From Haematobia irritans (Eukaryota; Arthropoda; Insecta; Diptera; Muscidae), in contig NC_134398.1 of the NCBI RefSeq assembly GCF_050003625.1, positions 112,072,145-112,136,144 of the forward strand: a DNA stretch of 64,000 bases, written 5' to 3'. The position numbers and the translations under genes were made by a program. This document shows, piece after piece, positions 54,363 to 64,000 of this stretch; the first letter of the stretch is position 1; the number at the start of each line of letters is the position of its first letter. The notes beneath the pieces were generated by a model, which saw only the letters and a list, made by a program, of their open reading frames with translations, had not been told where the DNA came from and made no database searches.

Positions 54363-54849
54363 AATACACTCATAGAAAAAAGTCTGCAAATAACAGCAGT
54401 CGATGTCTGCTGTTATATTTTTGTACTTCAGAGCCTAATGAACAACAAATTATAAAATTTTTAGGTTATACATTTTTCCCCAAAGCATATTTAAGAACCA
54501 AAAGTAATTTTTGGTATATTTTAGTACTGTAATATACTTAGAAGCTCATAAATACGATCAGCAAACATTTTGTTTGCTGTTATGTCTCAATTCGATAAAT
54601 ATTCAGATTTTTAATCATTTACTATAGATTTTCATAAAATATTGTTTTAATTATGTTAGGATAGCTCCTAAATTGATATATTTATTTGTTTCAGCCAAAA
54701 TAAAACATGATTTAGTGTAGTCGAGCTTAAAAAATAGCAGGAAATGTTTGCTATGTCAGCAAACAATGACTGCTGTCCCTTTTTCAGCAGACTTTCTGCT
54801 GTTTTAGCAGACTTCTGCTGTCCCTACTAACAAATTTCTTTGGGTGTAT
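54363..54849. repeat. MITE with TACACTCATAGAAA ends
   Basis: TACACTCATAGAAAAAAGTC at the left and TTTCTTTGGGTGTA at the right are imperfect inverted ends. Near both ends AGCAGTC/GACTGCTGT and CTGCTGTTAT words recur. No coding content. Confidence 0.55.
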
Positions 54850-54934
54850 AAATAAAGAGATAAAAAATTTCGTCCAAACTCGGCATGCGTAGCTAGAATG
54901 TTAATTATGGTAACTGTCCAAGAATAGTTTTCTT

Positions 54935-55080
54935 TTTGAAAAATTGCCGATTTTGGGAGGAGAAGAACTTATATTCTACTTGACCAAATGGCCGATAAAA
55001 GCTAAAAACGTATCCTTTTTTATTATTTAAAAGATTGGGAGAAAACAGAAAATGTATGTGACTTTTTCCAAAAAAATGGT
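54935..55080 (+). repeat. Unclassified repeat with short ORF, fragment
   Basis: ATTGCCGATTTTGGGAGGAG then AAGAACTTATATTCTACTTG parallels the complement of 50070-50225. It is a partial third copy, frameshifted. Confidence 0.5.
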
Positions 55081-55288
55081 CCAAATTCGATATGTTTTTG
55101 GAAATAACTTCTACCAAATAAGATTGCGCTCCATCGAATTCTATAGTTCTTTAACGACAAATACACCCTCAAAAAAATTATTCTGTAACTTATTCTCAAA
55201 CACATTGTGCTTTAAGCATATGTATTTTCAGGATTTGTCCAAATAAAATATTGTTTGTATTGCTTAAACCTATTACGTTTCACCTTAA

Positions 55289-56252
55289 CCCTTCTGTGCG
55301 TGATGTGGTCCCGCTGGACCTTTTTGATTTTTATTCCTACATATCTTTATTTTTTGCATGATTTGCAGCGTGATGGTTTATGACTTCTTGTATTAAAGTG
55401 TTTTAAGTTGAAAACTGTACATTTTTATGTGATTGAATCGTTAAATTGGTTTTTATAGTTATTTTAAAAAGTTTAGTGCGATTCTGCGTGATGAGGTCCA
55501 ATGGGACCTACCACTAATTGCATTAGTGATTTCAGCGCAGTTTTAAAAGCAGCGTAAAGATATTGCGATTTTTGTATTTGGAACAATTAATAACGTTAAC
55601 AAAATACCGTTATTTAGAAGAATTTGTTATTTTTGAAGTTTCCATGGATTTCGTTGCTTCGTAGTACATAATTTTATGTCTTTCGAGGATATATCCACTG
55701 TAGCGAAAATACACGTGGAAAAGAAGTTATTCGAACTTCATAGAAATCATGGTCGATCTAAGTTTTATATATTTCTATGCACATTCCAGACCCATCGGCT
55801 CCTGGAATTTGGCAAGATGTTCGTCAATTTAGACCAAGTTTGAAGCAACCACTATGCATATAATACTGCGAACAAAACTAGCGTCACTAAAAAAATCGTA
55901 TTGTTTTTCCTTCAAAAATCCAGTTTGTACAGAACATTCAACTACCAAAACAATATGTTGCTTGGTACGTATAAGGATACTTATAGGTACCTCGCCTGTA
56001 ACAAACATCAGGGCCTCTAGAATACTAATCAAAAATTTAAACATTATCTGTATTCTATTAAAAATTAAAGAAAACTCTATATTTACAAACAAATATCTAT
56101 ATATGCAATTTGTGCGTCATAGAAGACTCCGCCTATAGTAAATAATCGAAAAATATCGTAGGGATAACCTCTCTACCATCCGTTTTTTAATTTAGGTCCC
56201 ACGGGACCTTATCACGCTGGTATCGCTTCCGGTGTTATCACATACACAAGGG
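55289..56252. mobile_element. TTAA-flanked (piggyBac-like) element with GGTCC-N4-GGACC sites
   Basis: Ends CCCTTCTGTGCGTGAT and ATCACATACACAAGGG are inverted repeats flanked by TTAA (55285-55288 and 56253-56256). The palindrome GGTCC-N4-GGACC occurs at 55307-55320, 55495-55508 and 56195-56208, each linked to GCGTGAT or its complement. Interior about 960 bp with no recognisable transposase. Confidence 0.78.
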
Positions 56253-56359
56253 TTAAGCATATATATTATTAAGGTGCCGATTGGTTACTTCTACTTTATT
56301 ACTTGGAGTAAAATACCATAAACATATTTGTGTTGGATTAGAGAAAAAATTTGGCTTCT

Positions 56360-56440
56360 GGAGCCATATGGGTGCATATCGGGCGTAAGATATATATGGG
56401 GGCTATATCTGAACGGATTTTAACCAAACTCGGCATGTGT
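56360..56440 (+). repeat. GGGGGCTATATC-type tandem repeat unit
   Basis: GGAGCCATATGGGTGCATAT then CGGGCGTAAGATATATATGG matches 52290-52345. It leads into the unclassified repeat below. Confidence 0.5.
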
Positions 56441-56454
56441 AGCTAGAATGTTAA

Positions 56455-58510
56455 TTATGCTAACTGTGCATTTTTTAATTGCCGATTCTGAGAAGAGAAG
56501 AACTCATATACTACTTGACCAAAATGGCCGATAAAAGCTTAAAATGTATCCTAATTTATTATTTAAAAGAATGGGAAAAGTCTATAAAAAATGTTACGAC
56601 AGTAAGAATATATGTGCTTTTTCCAAAAAAAGGTCAAAATTCGATATTTTTATACCCTCCACCATAGGATGGGGGTATATTAACTTTGTCATTCCGTTTG
56701 TAACACATCGAAATATTGATCTAAGACCCCTTAAAGTATATATATTCTGGGTCGTGGTGAAATTCTGAGTCGATCTAAGCATATCCGTCCGTCTGTTGAA
56801 ATCACGCTAACTTCCGAACGAAACAAGCTATCGACTTGAAACTTGGCATAAGTAGTTGTTATTGATGTAGGTCGGATGGTATTGCAAATGGCCCATATCG
56901 GTCGACTTTTACGTATAGCCCCCATATAAACGGACCCTCAGATTTGGCTTGCTGAGCCTCGAAGAAAAGCATATTTCATCCGATCCGGCTGAAATTTGGT
57001 ATATAGTCTCTAACAACCATGCAAAAATTGGTCCACATCGGTCCATAATTATATATAGCCCCCATATAAACAGATCCCCAGATTTGGCTTGCGGAGCCTC
57101 AAAGAGAAACCAATTTCATCCGATATTGCTGAAATTTGGTACATGGTGTTGGTATATGGTCTCTAACAACCATGCAAAAATTGGTCCACATCGGTCCATA
57201 ATTATATACGAGTATAGCCCCCATATAATCCCCAGATTTGGCTTGCGGAGGCTCAAAGAGAGGCAAATTTCATCCGATCCGTCAGAAATTTGGTACATAG
57301 TTATGGTATATGGTCTCTAACAACAATGCTAAAATTGGCCCATATCGGTCCATAATTATATATAGCCCCCATATAAACAGATCCCGAGATTTGGCTTGCG
57401 GAGCCTCAAAGGGAAACAAATTTCATCCGATCCGGCTGAAATTTGGCACATGATATTGGTATATGGTGTCTAACAACCATGCACAAATTGGTCCACATCG
57501 GTTCATAATTATATATAGCCCCATATAAACCGATCCCCAGATTTGACCTCCGGAGCCTCTTGGAGTAGCAAAATTCATCCGATCCGGTTGAAATGTGGAA
57601 CGCGGTGTTAGTATATGGCCGCAAACAAACATACCAAAATTGGTTCATATCGGTCTATAGTTATATATAGCCGATCCCCAATCACACAAAAATTGGTCCA
57701 TATCGGTTCATAATCATGGTTGCCACTCGAGCCAAAAATAATCTACCAAAATGTTATATATCAAAATTTTATTTCTAAAGGAAATTTTGTCAAAATTTTA
57801 TTTCTATAGAAAAATTTTGTTAAAATTTTATTTCTATAGAAAATTTTGTCAAACTGAATTATATACGTATTTAATCGACCTTTTTTAATTTAATATATAC
57901 CACTTATGGACTTACTTACAATTTAGAAGACGGTGTTAGAAGGCTTTAAGATACCTTGCCATCGGCAAGCGTTACCGCAACCCAAGTAATTCGATTGTGG
58001 ATGGCAGTGTTTAGAAGAAGTTTCTACGCAATCTATGGTGGAGGGTACATAAGCTTCGGCATGGCAGAACTAATGGCCCTATATACTTGTTTTCTATTCT
58101 AATTTGTGGACTTTAAAACTTTTAATCTAAAGAACATGGGTACACATTTTTTGTCAAAATTTTGCAAAAAATAAATTGTGGGCCCATACCTGACGAACGG
58201 TAAATGATAATTGCACACGCACGAAATTGGCTCAAAATTGCGGAGTTGACAGCTAAAATAAATTTCATAACTCCCGAGGTGACCAACTTTCAGCGCCTAC
58301 AGGTCAGCCCGTGGACCTACTACAGACCCTCAAATTTGCAAACTTAGAGGTTATGTTGATATCTTTAACCGTTCAAAAGTTTCAGAATTACAAAAAAAAA
58401 AAAAAAAACAAATTGGGACCACTGTGCGTCACTAGAAAGGATACTTGTTTTTCAATATGTTGGACAAAATGTACAATTATTCTAAAAACTGTATTTCAGT
58501 AAATTGGGAG
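56455..58510 (+). repeat. Unclassified dispersed repeat with short ORF, copy 2 (interrupted)
   Basis: The left part (56455-56645) and right part (58093-58510) match 50231-49640 on the opposite strand and in the same order. The 1.45-kb Helentron-like element lies between ATTCGATATTT and CTATTCTAATTTGTGGAC. The left part keeps the frame MPILRREELIYYLTKMADKS. Confidence 0.55.
56646..58092 (+). mobile_element. Helentron-like non-autonomous element, copy 2
   Basis: Begins TTTATACCCTCCACCATAGG and ends with GGTGGAGGGTACATAAGC, a short hairpin remnant (CTTCGGCATGGC), then ATATACTTGTT. Its centre is four to five diverged units of about 150 bp with GCCCCCATATAAAC, CAGATTTGGCTTGCGGAG and TTTCATCCGATCCGGCTGA. 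It is uninterrupted, unlike copy 1, and shows the empty site for the 22203-23363 insert. Confidence 0.68.
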
Positions 58511-58584
58511 AGCATTTGCAGTTTGCACCAATTCTCCATAGGATAGTTGCTGCTGAAAGAACTAACCAAATTATTTTATTATTG

Positions 58585-59726
58585 CACGCAGAGAAGAAAC
58601 ATGATTGTCACATTCATATTCGAAGAGCAAAATAATATGATAGGAGCTATTTTTGCGGCGACCATGTAACATTTTAACATGCAACCATGTTGGATCAGTG
58701 AACATGGTTCTAAGAAAAATATAATTGTCCTCATCTAAAATGTTATTATATTGATAAAAAGAATTTTGTTTGGATGAAAAGACAATGGTCACGATTTAAA
58801 ATGTTATGGTATTCATTCAAAATGTTTTTCTTCTAGTTAAAAGAACATGGTCACAACCTAAAATGTTTTGATCTTTATGAAAAAAATTTTTTCATCGTCG
58901 AAAAAAGGACGCCACTTGAGTAAAGAAAACACAAAATTAACTTTATTTATTTGTTTTTATTTATTTATAAACTAATTCATTGTTTGTTTGTATTTATAAT
59001 GTCAAACATCACATATTTTTACACACACTATTTTATTTCAATTTCGACAATAAGTAATCATTCCATATTTACATCGTGTGCCCATCAATGTACAAACGCA
59101 GACATCATGTAACTGCAAATAAAAATAAATGATCCATATAGCAAAATGCAGAACAAAAACAGGTACATTTTTCAATTACACTTTCCTTTTTTGTGTTCAC
59201 ATAAAACCACGTGCCACTTATGAATAAATAAATTAACACAAAACACAGTAAATCCGTATTCTCCGTCCATTCCAAGAAACAATCAACACACGACTGACGC
59301 GCAAAATGAAAATTGTGTACCTGCTCAATGTTTTTATAAAATTCTTTTCGCTGCAAAAAAGTTAAAAAATTAAATGGTCACGAAAAAAATGTAAATGGTC
59401 TTTATGGCCATGTGATGGTTCTAGACATATCTATACTTAACCTATAAAAATACTTTTTTTCCCTGTAAAAAAGTTAAAAAAAAATTGAATGGTCAGGTAC
59501 ATGATTTTCCCGACCATTTAATAGTCTTAAGTTCTATCATTTAAATGATAGAATATGTTTGCGGTATTTGATAATCATTCAAATGCTTATTGCCACCATA
59601 CATTTTTCTCCGCTCGAAAACTATTTTTACAAAGACAAAATACATGGTTTTCGCGGCAATTACATGCTCTAGATAAGCATTAAATGGATGCGGCAACCAT
59701 GTCCAAACATGGTTTTTCTGTGCGTG
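58585..59726 (+). mobile_element. 1.1-kb inverted-repeat element, copy B
   Basis: Ends CACGCAGAGAAGAAACATG and CATGGTTTTTCTGTGCGTG are inverted repeats, total 1142 bp. On the minus strand an 83-codon frame (59356-59105) reads KEFYKNIEQVHNF and DLLCFVLIYLFISGTWFYV. The same frame, longer, is in copy C. I do not recognise the protein. Confidence 0.75.
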
Positions 59727-61530
59727 TGGAGAAAAAGTATCAATCTGCTAAAACTCACTCAAGGGATTCAGTAGTAAATCAAACGTAAATATAAGTTGAC
59801 ACTAATAAGGAGTAAAATATACATGCGGTTGCATATCCTACCGAAAAAAGTATATTTTACTAAATAAATAATTTTTATAGTATTTATCATTTATAATACA
59901 TTGTAATGCATGTCTGATCTCAAATGCATTCACAAATTCGTAAGTTTTCTAGAGGAGATTTCGCAATTCTATTCGACATATATATTTGAAAATATTAATA
60001 TTTGAACTATTTTTTCTTATAGTGTTATTAATTTATTTGAAAACAAGAATTTAAAATTAAAATCAAAAATAGGAAAAACCCAAGATATAAACAAATGAAA
60101 TAAAAATACTTTCCGGGTAGTTAAAATAAAGAACATCTATAGGATCACCTGCTTAAAAGTGCTTGTAAAGTCGTGCCATTAGAACCACTTCCAATTTTGT
60201 TTTGCTGGAATATTTATTAGTTTTCTAATAAACAAAAATTATTAGTTTTGTTCGTAGATTTTATTATTTTATAAAAACGGAATTCGGCTCATCCACACGC
60301 ACAGAAAAACCATGTTTGGACATGGTTGCCGCATCCATTTAATGCTTATCTAGAACATGTAATTCCCGCGAAAACCATGTATTTTGTCTTTGTAAAAATA
60401 GTTTTCGAGCGGAGAAAAATGTATGGTGGCAATGAGCATTTGAATGGTTATCAAATACCGCAAACATGTTCTATCATTTAAATGATAGAATTTGAGACTA
60501 TTAAATGGTCGGGAAAATCATGTACCTGACCATTCAATTTTTTTACTTTTTTACAGGGAAAAAAAGTATTTTTATAGGTTACGTATAGATATGTCTAGAA
60601 CCATTACATGGCCATAAAGACCATTTACATTTTTTTCGTGACCATTTAATTTTTTAACTTTTTTGCAGCGAAAAGAATTTTATAAAAACATTGAGCAGGT
60701 ACACAATTTTAATTTTGCGCGTCAGTCGTGTGTTGATTGTTTCTTGGAATGGACGGAGAATATGGATGTACTGTGTTTTGTGTTAATTTATTTATTCATA
60801 AGTGGCACGTGGTTTTATGTGAACACAAAAAAGGAAAGTGTAATTGAAAAATATACCTGTTTTTTGTTCTGCATTTTGCTATATGGATCATTTATTTTTA
60901 TTTGCAGTTACATGATGTCTGCGTTTGTACATTTGAAGGGCACACGATGTAAATATGGAATGATTACTTATTGTTGAAATTGAAATAAAATAGTGTGTGT
61001 AAAAATATGTGATGTTTGACATTATAAATACAAACAAACAATGAATTAGTTTATAAATAAATAAAAACAAATAAATAAAGTTAATTTTGTATTTTCTTTT
61101 CTCAAGTGGCGTCCTTTTTTCGACGATGAAAAACGTTTTTTCATAAAGATCAAAACATTTTAGGTTGTGACCATGTTCTTTTAACCAAAGATTATAGATT
61201 TGAGGAAGATGGGAGATTGGCTACTGAGCACATCAAACCATTTACCACATTAGTTTAATACTCGAACCAAACGTGTATATGACAAGTATTGACATAGCAT
61301 TAAAATGCAAATAAAAAGAAATTAAGAGCACGAAATAAATTTCCATAAAGGGGAAAATGTAATTTTTTTGTTGTTGCCTAAAATTTAACATTGTTTCATT
61401 AAGAAAATTACATTTTTCATTTAAAAAATAAAAACGAAAAACAACAAAAAGATTACAAGCATGTATTAAACTAATCTGGTAAATGCAACATTTGGTATGA
61501 CGCAATCCAATCTCCCATCATCTTCTTCTA

Positions 61531-62460
61531 AAGGGTGATTCTTTTGAGGTTAGGATTTTCATGCATTAGTATTTGACAGATCACGTGGGATTTCAGACAT
61601 GGTGTCAAAGAGAAAGATGCTCAGTATGCTTTGACATTTCATCATGAATAGACTTACGATCTGCCACAACGTCGAATTTTCAGTGAATGGGCCCTAGAAA
61701 AGTTGGCAGAAAATCCGCTTTTTTATCGACAAATTTTGTTCAGCGATGAGGCTCATTTCTGGTTGAATGGCTACGTAAATAAGCAAAATTGCCGCATTTG
61801 GAGTGAAGAGCAACCAGAAGCCGTTCAAGAACTGCCCATGCATCCCGAAAAATGCACTGTTTGGTGTGGTTTGTACGCTGGTGGAATCATTGGACCGTAT
61901 TTTTTCAAAGATGCTGTTGGACGCAACGTTACGTTACGTTATCGCTATCGTTCGATGCTAACAAACTTTTTGTTGCCAAAAATGGAAGAACTGAACTTGG
62001 TTGACATGTGGTTTCAACAAGATGGCGCTACATGCCACACAGCTCGCGATTCTATGGCCATTTTGAGGGAAAACTTCGGAGAACAATTCATCTCAAGAAA
62101 TGGACCGGTAAGTTGGCCACCAAGATCATGCGATTTGACGCCTTTAGACTATTTTTTGTGGGGCTACGTCAAGTCTAAAGTCTACAGAAATAAGCCAGCA
62201 ACTATTCCAGCTTTGAAAGACAACATTTCCGAAGAAATTCGGGCTATTCCGGCCGAAATGCTCGAAAAAGTTGCCCAAAATTGGACTTTCCGAATGGACC
62301 ACCTAAGACGCAGCCGCGGTCAACATTTAAATGAAATTATCTTCAAAAAGTAAATGTCATGGACCAATCTAACGTTTCAAATAAAGAACCGATGAGATTT
62401 TGCAAATTTTATGCGTTTTTTTTTTAAAAAAAGTTATCAAGCTCTTAACAAATCACCCTT
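61531..62460 (+). mobile_element. DD41D mariner deletion derivative, copy 2
   Basis: A 930-bp element beginning AAGGGTGATTCTTTTGAGG, flanked by TA at 61529-61530 and 62461-62462, and nearly identical to 6364-7296 in opposite orientation, including the internal deletion junction CTTACGATCTGCCACAAC. It is inserted in the right inverted repeat of the hAT-like MITE. Confidence 0.88.
61703..62353 (+). pseudogene. Transposase catalytic domain (DD41D mariner), N-terminus deleted
   Basis: An open frame of 216 codons encodes the same catalytic domain as 6471-7124, with FSDEAHF, QQDGATCH and TPLDYF all present. One short local change (NVTLRYRYRS against NVTVNGDRYRS) reflects a small indel that keeps the frame. 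The N-terminal DNA-binding part is absent. Confidence 0.8.
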
Positions 62461-62730
62461 TATAATCCTTGCTTTTAACTAGAAGAAAAACATTTTGAAT
62501 GAATACCATAACATTTTAAATCGTGACCATTGTCTTTTCATTCAAACAAAATTCTTTTTATCAATATAATAACATTTTAGATGAGGACAATTATATTTTT
62601 CTTAGAACCATGTTCACTGATCCAACATGGTTGCAAGTTAAAATGTTACATGGTCGCCGCAAAAATAACTCCTATCATATTATTTTGCTCTTCGAATATG
62701 ATTGTGACAATCATGTTTCTTCTCTGCGTG

Positions 62731-63371
62731 CAATTTTCAATACTATGAAAATACAAGTGATACACATATACATAAATAATTCAATATTTTGATAATGCTG
62801 TAAGAGAGCAATATTGAGTCATTTAGAAGGAAAATTAGTTTCTTTTCATTTGTTTTAAGTTTAGGTATGAAAGTCAATAACATCATGGAATGTGTAAAGA
62901 AAATAATAAAATTCTAATGTCGTATAAAAAACGCAATAATGCAAAATAAAACTAATATTTATATAGCACGAGTATTTATAATAAATACTGATCATATATT
63001 AAGATACCAAATAATGAACTGATGCATATAAGAATTTTATAAAATTTATATCCGTCTTTCATTTAATTTTTAGCTTCTTTCAGATCAATTTTCAAGTTAA
63101 AAATTAAGCATGTAATCGATACAAATATTGATATAACAATAAAAACTATCAAAATAATGTAGATTTATTATGCTGTTTTATTTGGAAATAATGACTGTTT
63201 TTCGCCGAATGTCCCACGTAGTTTTCTACATTTTTATAATGCTAGCAATCTAAAACAATGCTATATTTTTAACGTGCAGATGTTCGTAATTTTTTCCAAG
63301 AAAAGAAAACACCATTGGTCACGAGTCTTATATAGTACACCCTCAAAAAATTACTAATATATGTCCCAAGC
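62731..63371. other. AT-rich, no gene seen
   Basis: No motif-bearing frame or clear repeat boundary was seen. Confidence 0.5.
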
Positions 63372-64000
63372 ATACACTCAAAAAAAGTTTACTTGGATCC
63401 AAACATTTTGACCTTCCCTTAAGGATTTTGGTATTGATTCCGAGCCAAAGATGCGGCTTCTTTAAAATAAAGACATTTTCTAGCGACCTATCTGGCTTTA
63501 AATCTAGGAACAATCAAATTAAAATTAGGATACAGATCTCATTTATCAAATTTTCAGTCTCTACGGATACTTCAAAGTAAAAAATGTTTTCTTTATTCCA
63601 AAAAAAACTTTAAACCAAAGACGCTAAATCCTTAAAATATGTCTTAGCCTATATTTGAAGCGTTTTTATCTTAAATCTAAAGTTTCAATATTTCAGTTAA
63701 TTTAAGGACAATTCCTTTAAATCAAAAATATGTTTCTATTTTGCAGGAAACATATACTATCCAAACAGTATGATGTTTGTTTTATGTGAACCTACCTAGC
63801 TGAATTTTTAGCAGCTTTGTAAGGGAAGTCAAAGTCAATCGGCGCTTACCTTTGCGAGGAATTCAAGCACTAAAAAAAGAATGCGCGGTTCCAAAGATTT
63901 TGTCTTTACATTAACAATTTTGGTATTGATTCCGAGCCAAAGAAGCGGAGAATACAAATAAAGATACTTTTAAGACACAATTCTCTTTTAAATATGGGTT
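63372..64000 (+). repeat. Dispersed repeat matching 5463-5790, running off the window
   Basis: 63372-63740 matches the 5463 repeat with extra internal sequence (near 63480-63550). From about 63892 the words GTTCCAAAGATTTTGTCTTT and GATTCCGAGCCAAAGAAGCGG start another partial unit cut by the window end. Confidence 0.6.

Larger units (their letters stand above)
61186..62471. repeat. hAT-like MITE (about 354 bp) split by mariner
   Basis: The left end CAAAGATTATAGATTTGAGG and the right end (RC: CAAGGATTATAGAAGAAGAT once the mariner is removed) are inverted repeats that continue with GATGGGAGATTGG. The element is flanked by CTTTTAAC on both sides (61178-61185 and 62472-62479), an 8-bp hAT-type duplication. 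Copy B of the host element shows the empty target. Confidence 0.85.
60296..62730 (-). mobile_element. 1.1-kb inverted-repeat element, copy C, with nested inserts
   Basis: Same ends as copy B in inverted orientation (CACGCACAGAAAAACCATG left, CTTCTCTGCGTG right). Without the nested block 61186-62471 and one 8-bp duplication it is about 1141 bp, the same as copy B. An open frame at 60663-60977 (104 codons, TTG-initiated as drawn) contains a hydrophobic stretch (VLCFVLIYLFISGTWF) and is the longer form of the frame in copy B. Confidence 0.8.

Overview
The window is insect nuclear DNA, almost certainly from a higher fly (Diptera, Brachycera), probably a calyptrate such as a muscid or blowfly. It is AT-rich, has short spliceosomal introns, carries a recognisable fly Lrch gene, and is packed with dispersed repeats of calyptrate type. 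No bacterial genes, rRNA, intact tRNA genes or CRISPR arrays are visible. The species cannot be fixed from the sequence alone.

The only host gene I can support is Lrch (leucine-rich repeats plus calponin-homology domain) on the + strand. Eight internal exons between 25840 and 30101 join with fully consistent splice phases. They encode leucine-rich repeats, the linker motifs typical of LRCH proteins, and most of a CH domain. The 5' exon with the start codon is not in the window or is not recognisable. After the exon ending at 30101 there are two possible 3' terminal exons, both entered in phase 0. The distal one (47124-47285) completes a normal CH domain. The proximal one (38770-40080) replaces the end of the CH domain with a long acidic, Q/N-rich region ending in a hydrophobic tail anchor. 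The gene therefore appears to make a soluble and a membrane-anchored form.

The rest is mostly transposable elements, many nested. 1-8900: AT-rich DNA, fragments, a DD41D mariner deletion derivative and a CACG-rich minisatellite. 8954-15483: a decayed non-LTR retrotransposon with two 5' tandem units and a 55-bp flanking direct repeat, interrupted by an internally repetitive 2-kb element. 17349-18547: a TTAA-flanked element holding a second-hand copy of part of that 2-kb element. 19575-25761: a Copia-type LTR element with a 5-bp target duplication, interrupted by a Helentron-like repeat that itself holds a TA-flanked inverted-repeat element containing tRNA-like sequence. 30102-38769 (Lrch intron): a Penelope-type GIY-YIG remnant split by a DD37D mariner, hAT-like and TTAA-flanked MITEs, SINE copies and a LINE RNase H fragment. 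40081-47123: mostly plain intron with one SINE and two MITE-like repeats. 48400-64000: dense repeats, including a DD34D mariner, three copies of a 1.1-kb inverted-repeat element (one holding a hAT-like MITE that holds a mariner), a second Helentron-like copy and several TTAA-flanked elements.

All coding remnants outside Lrch belong to mobile elements. Most are broken; the exceptions are two mariner derivatives that each keep an open catalytic-domain frame.
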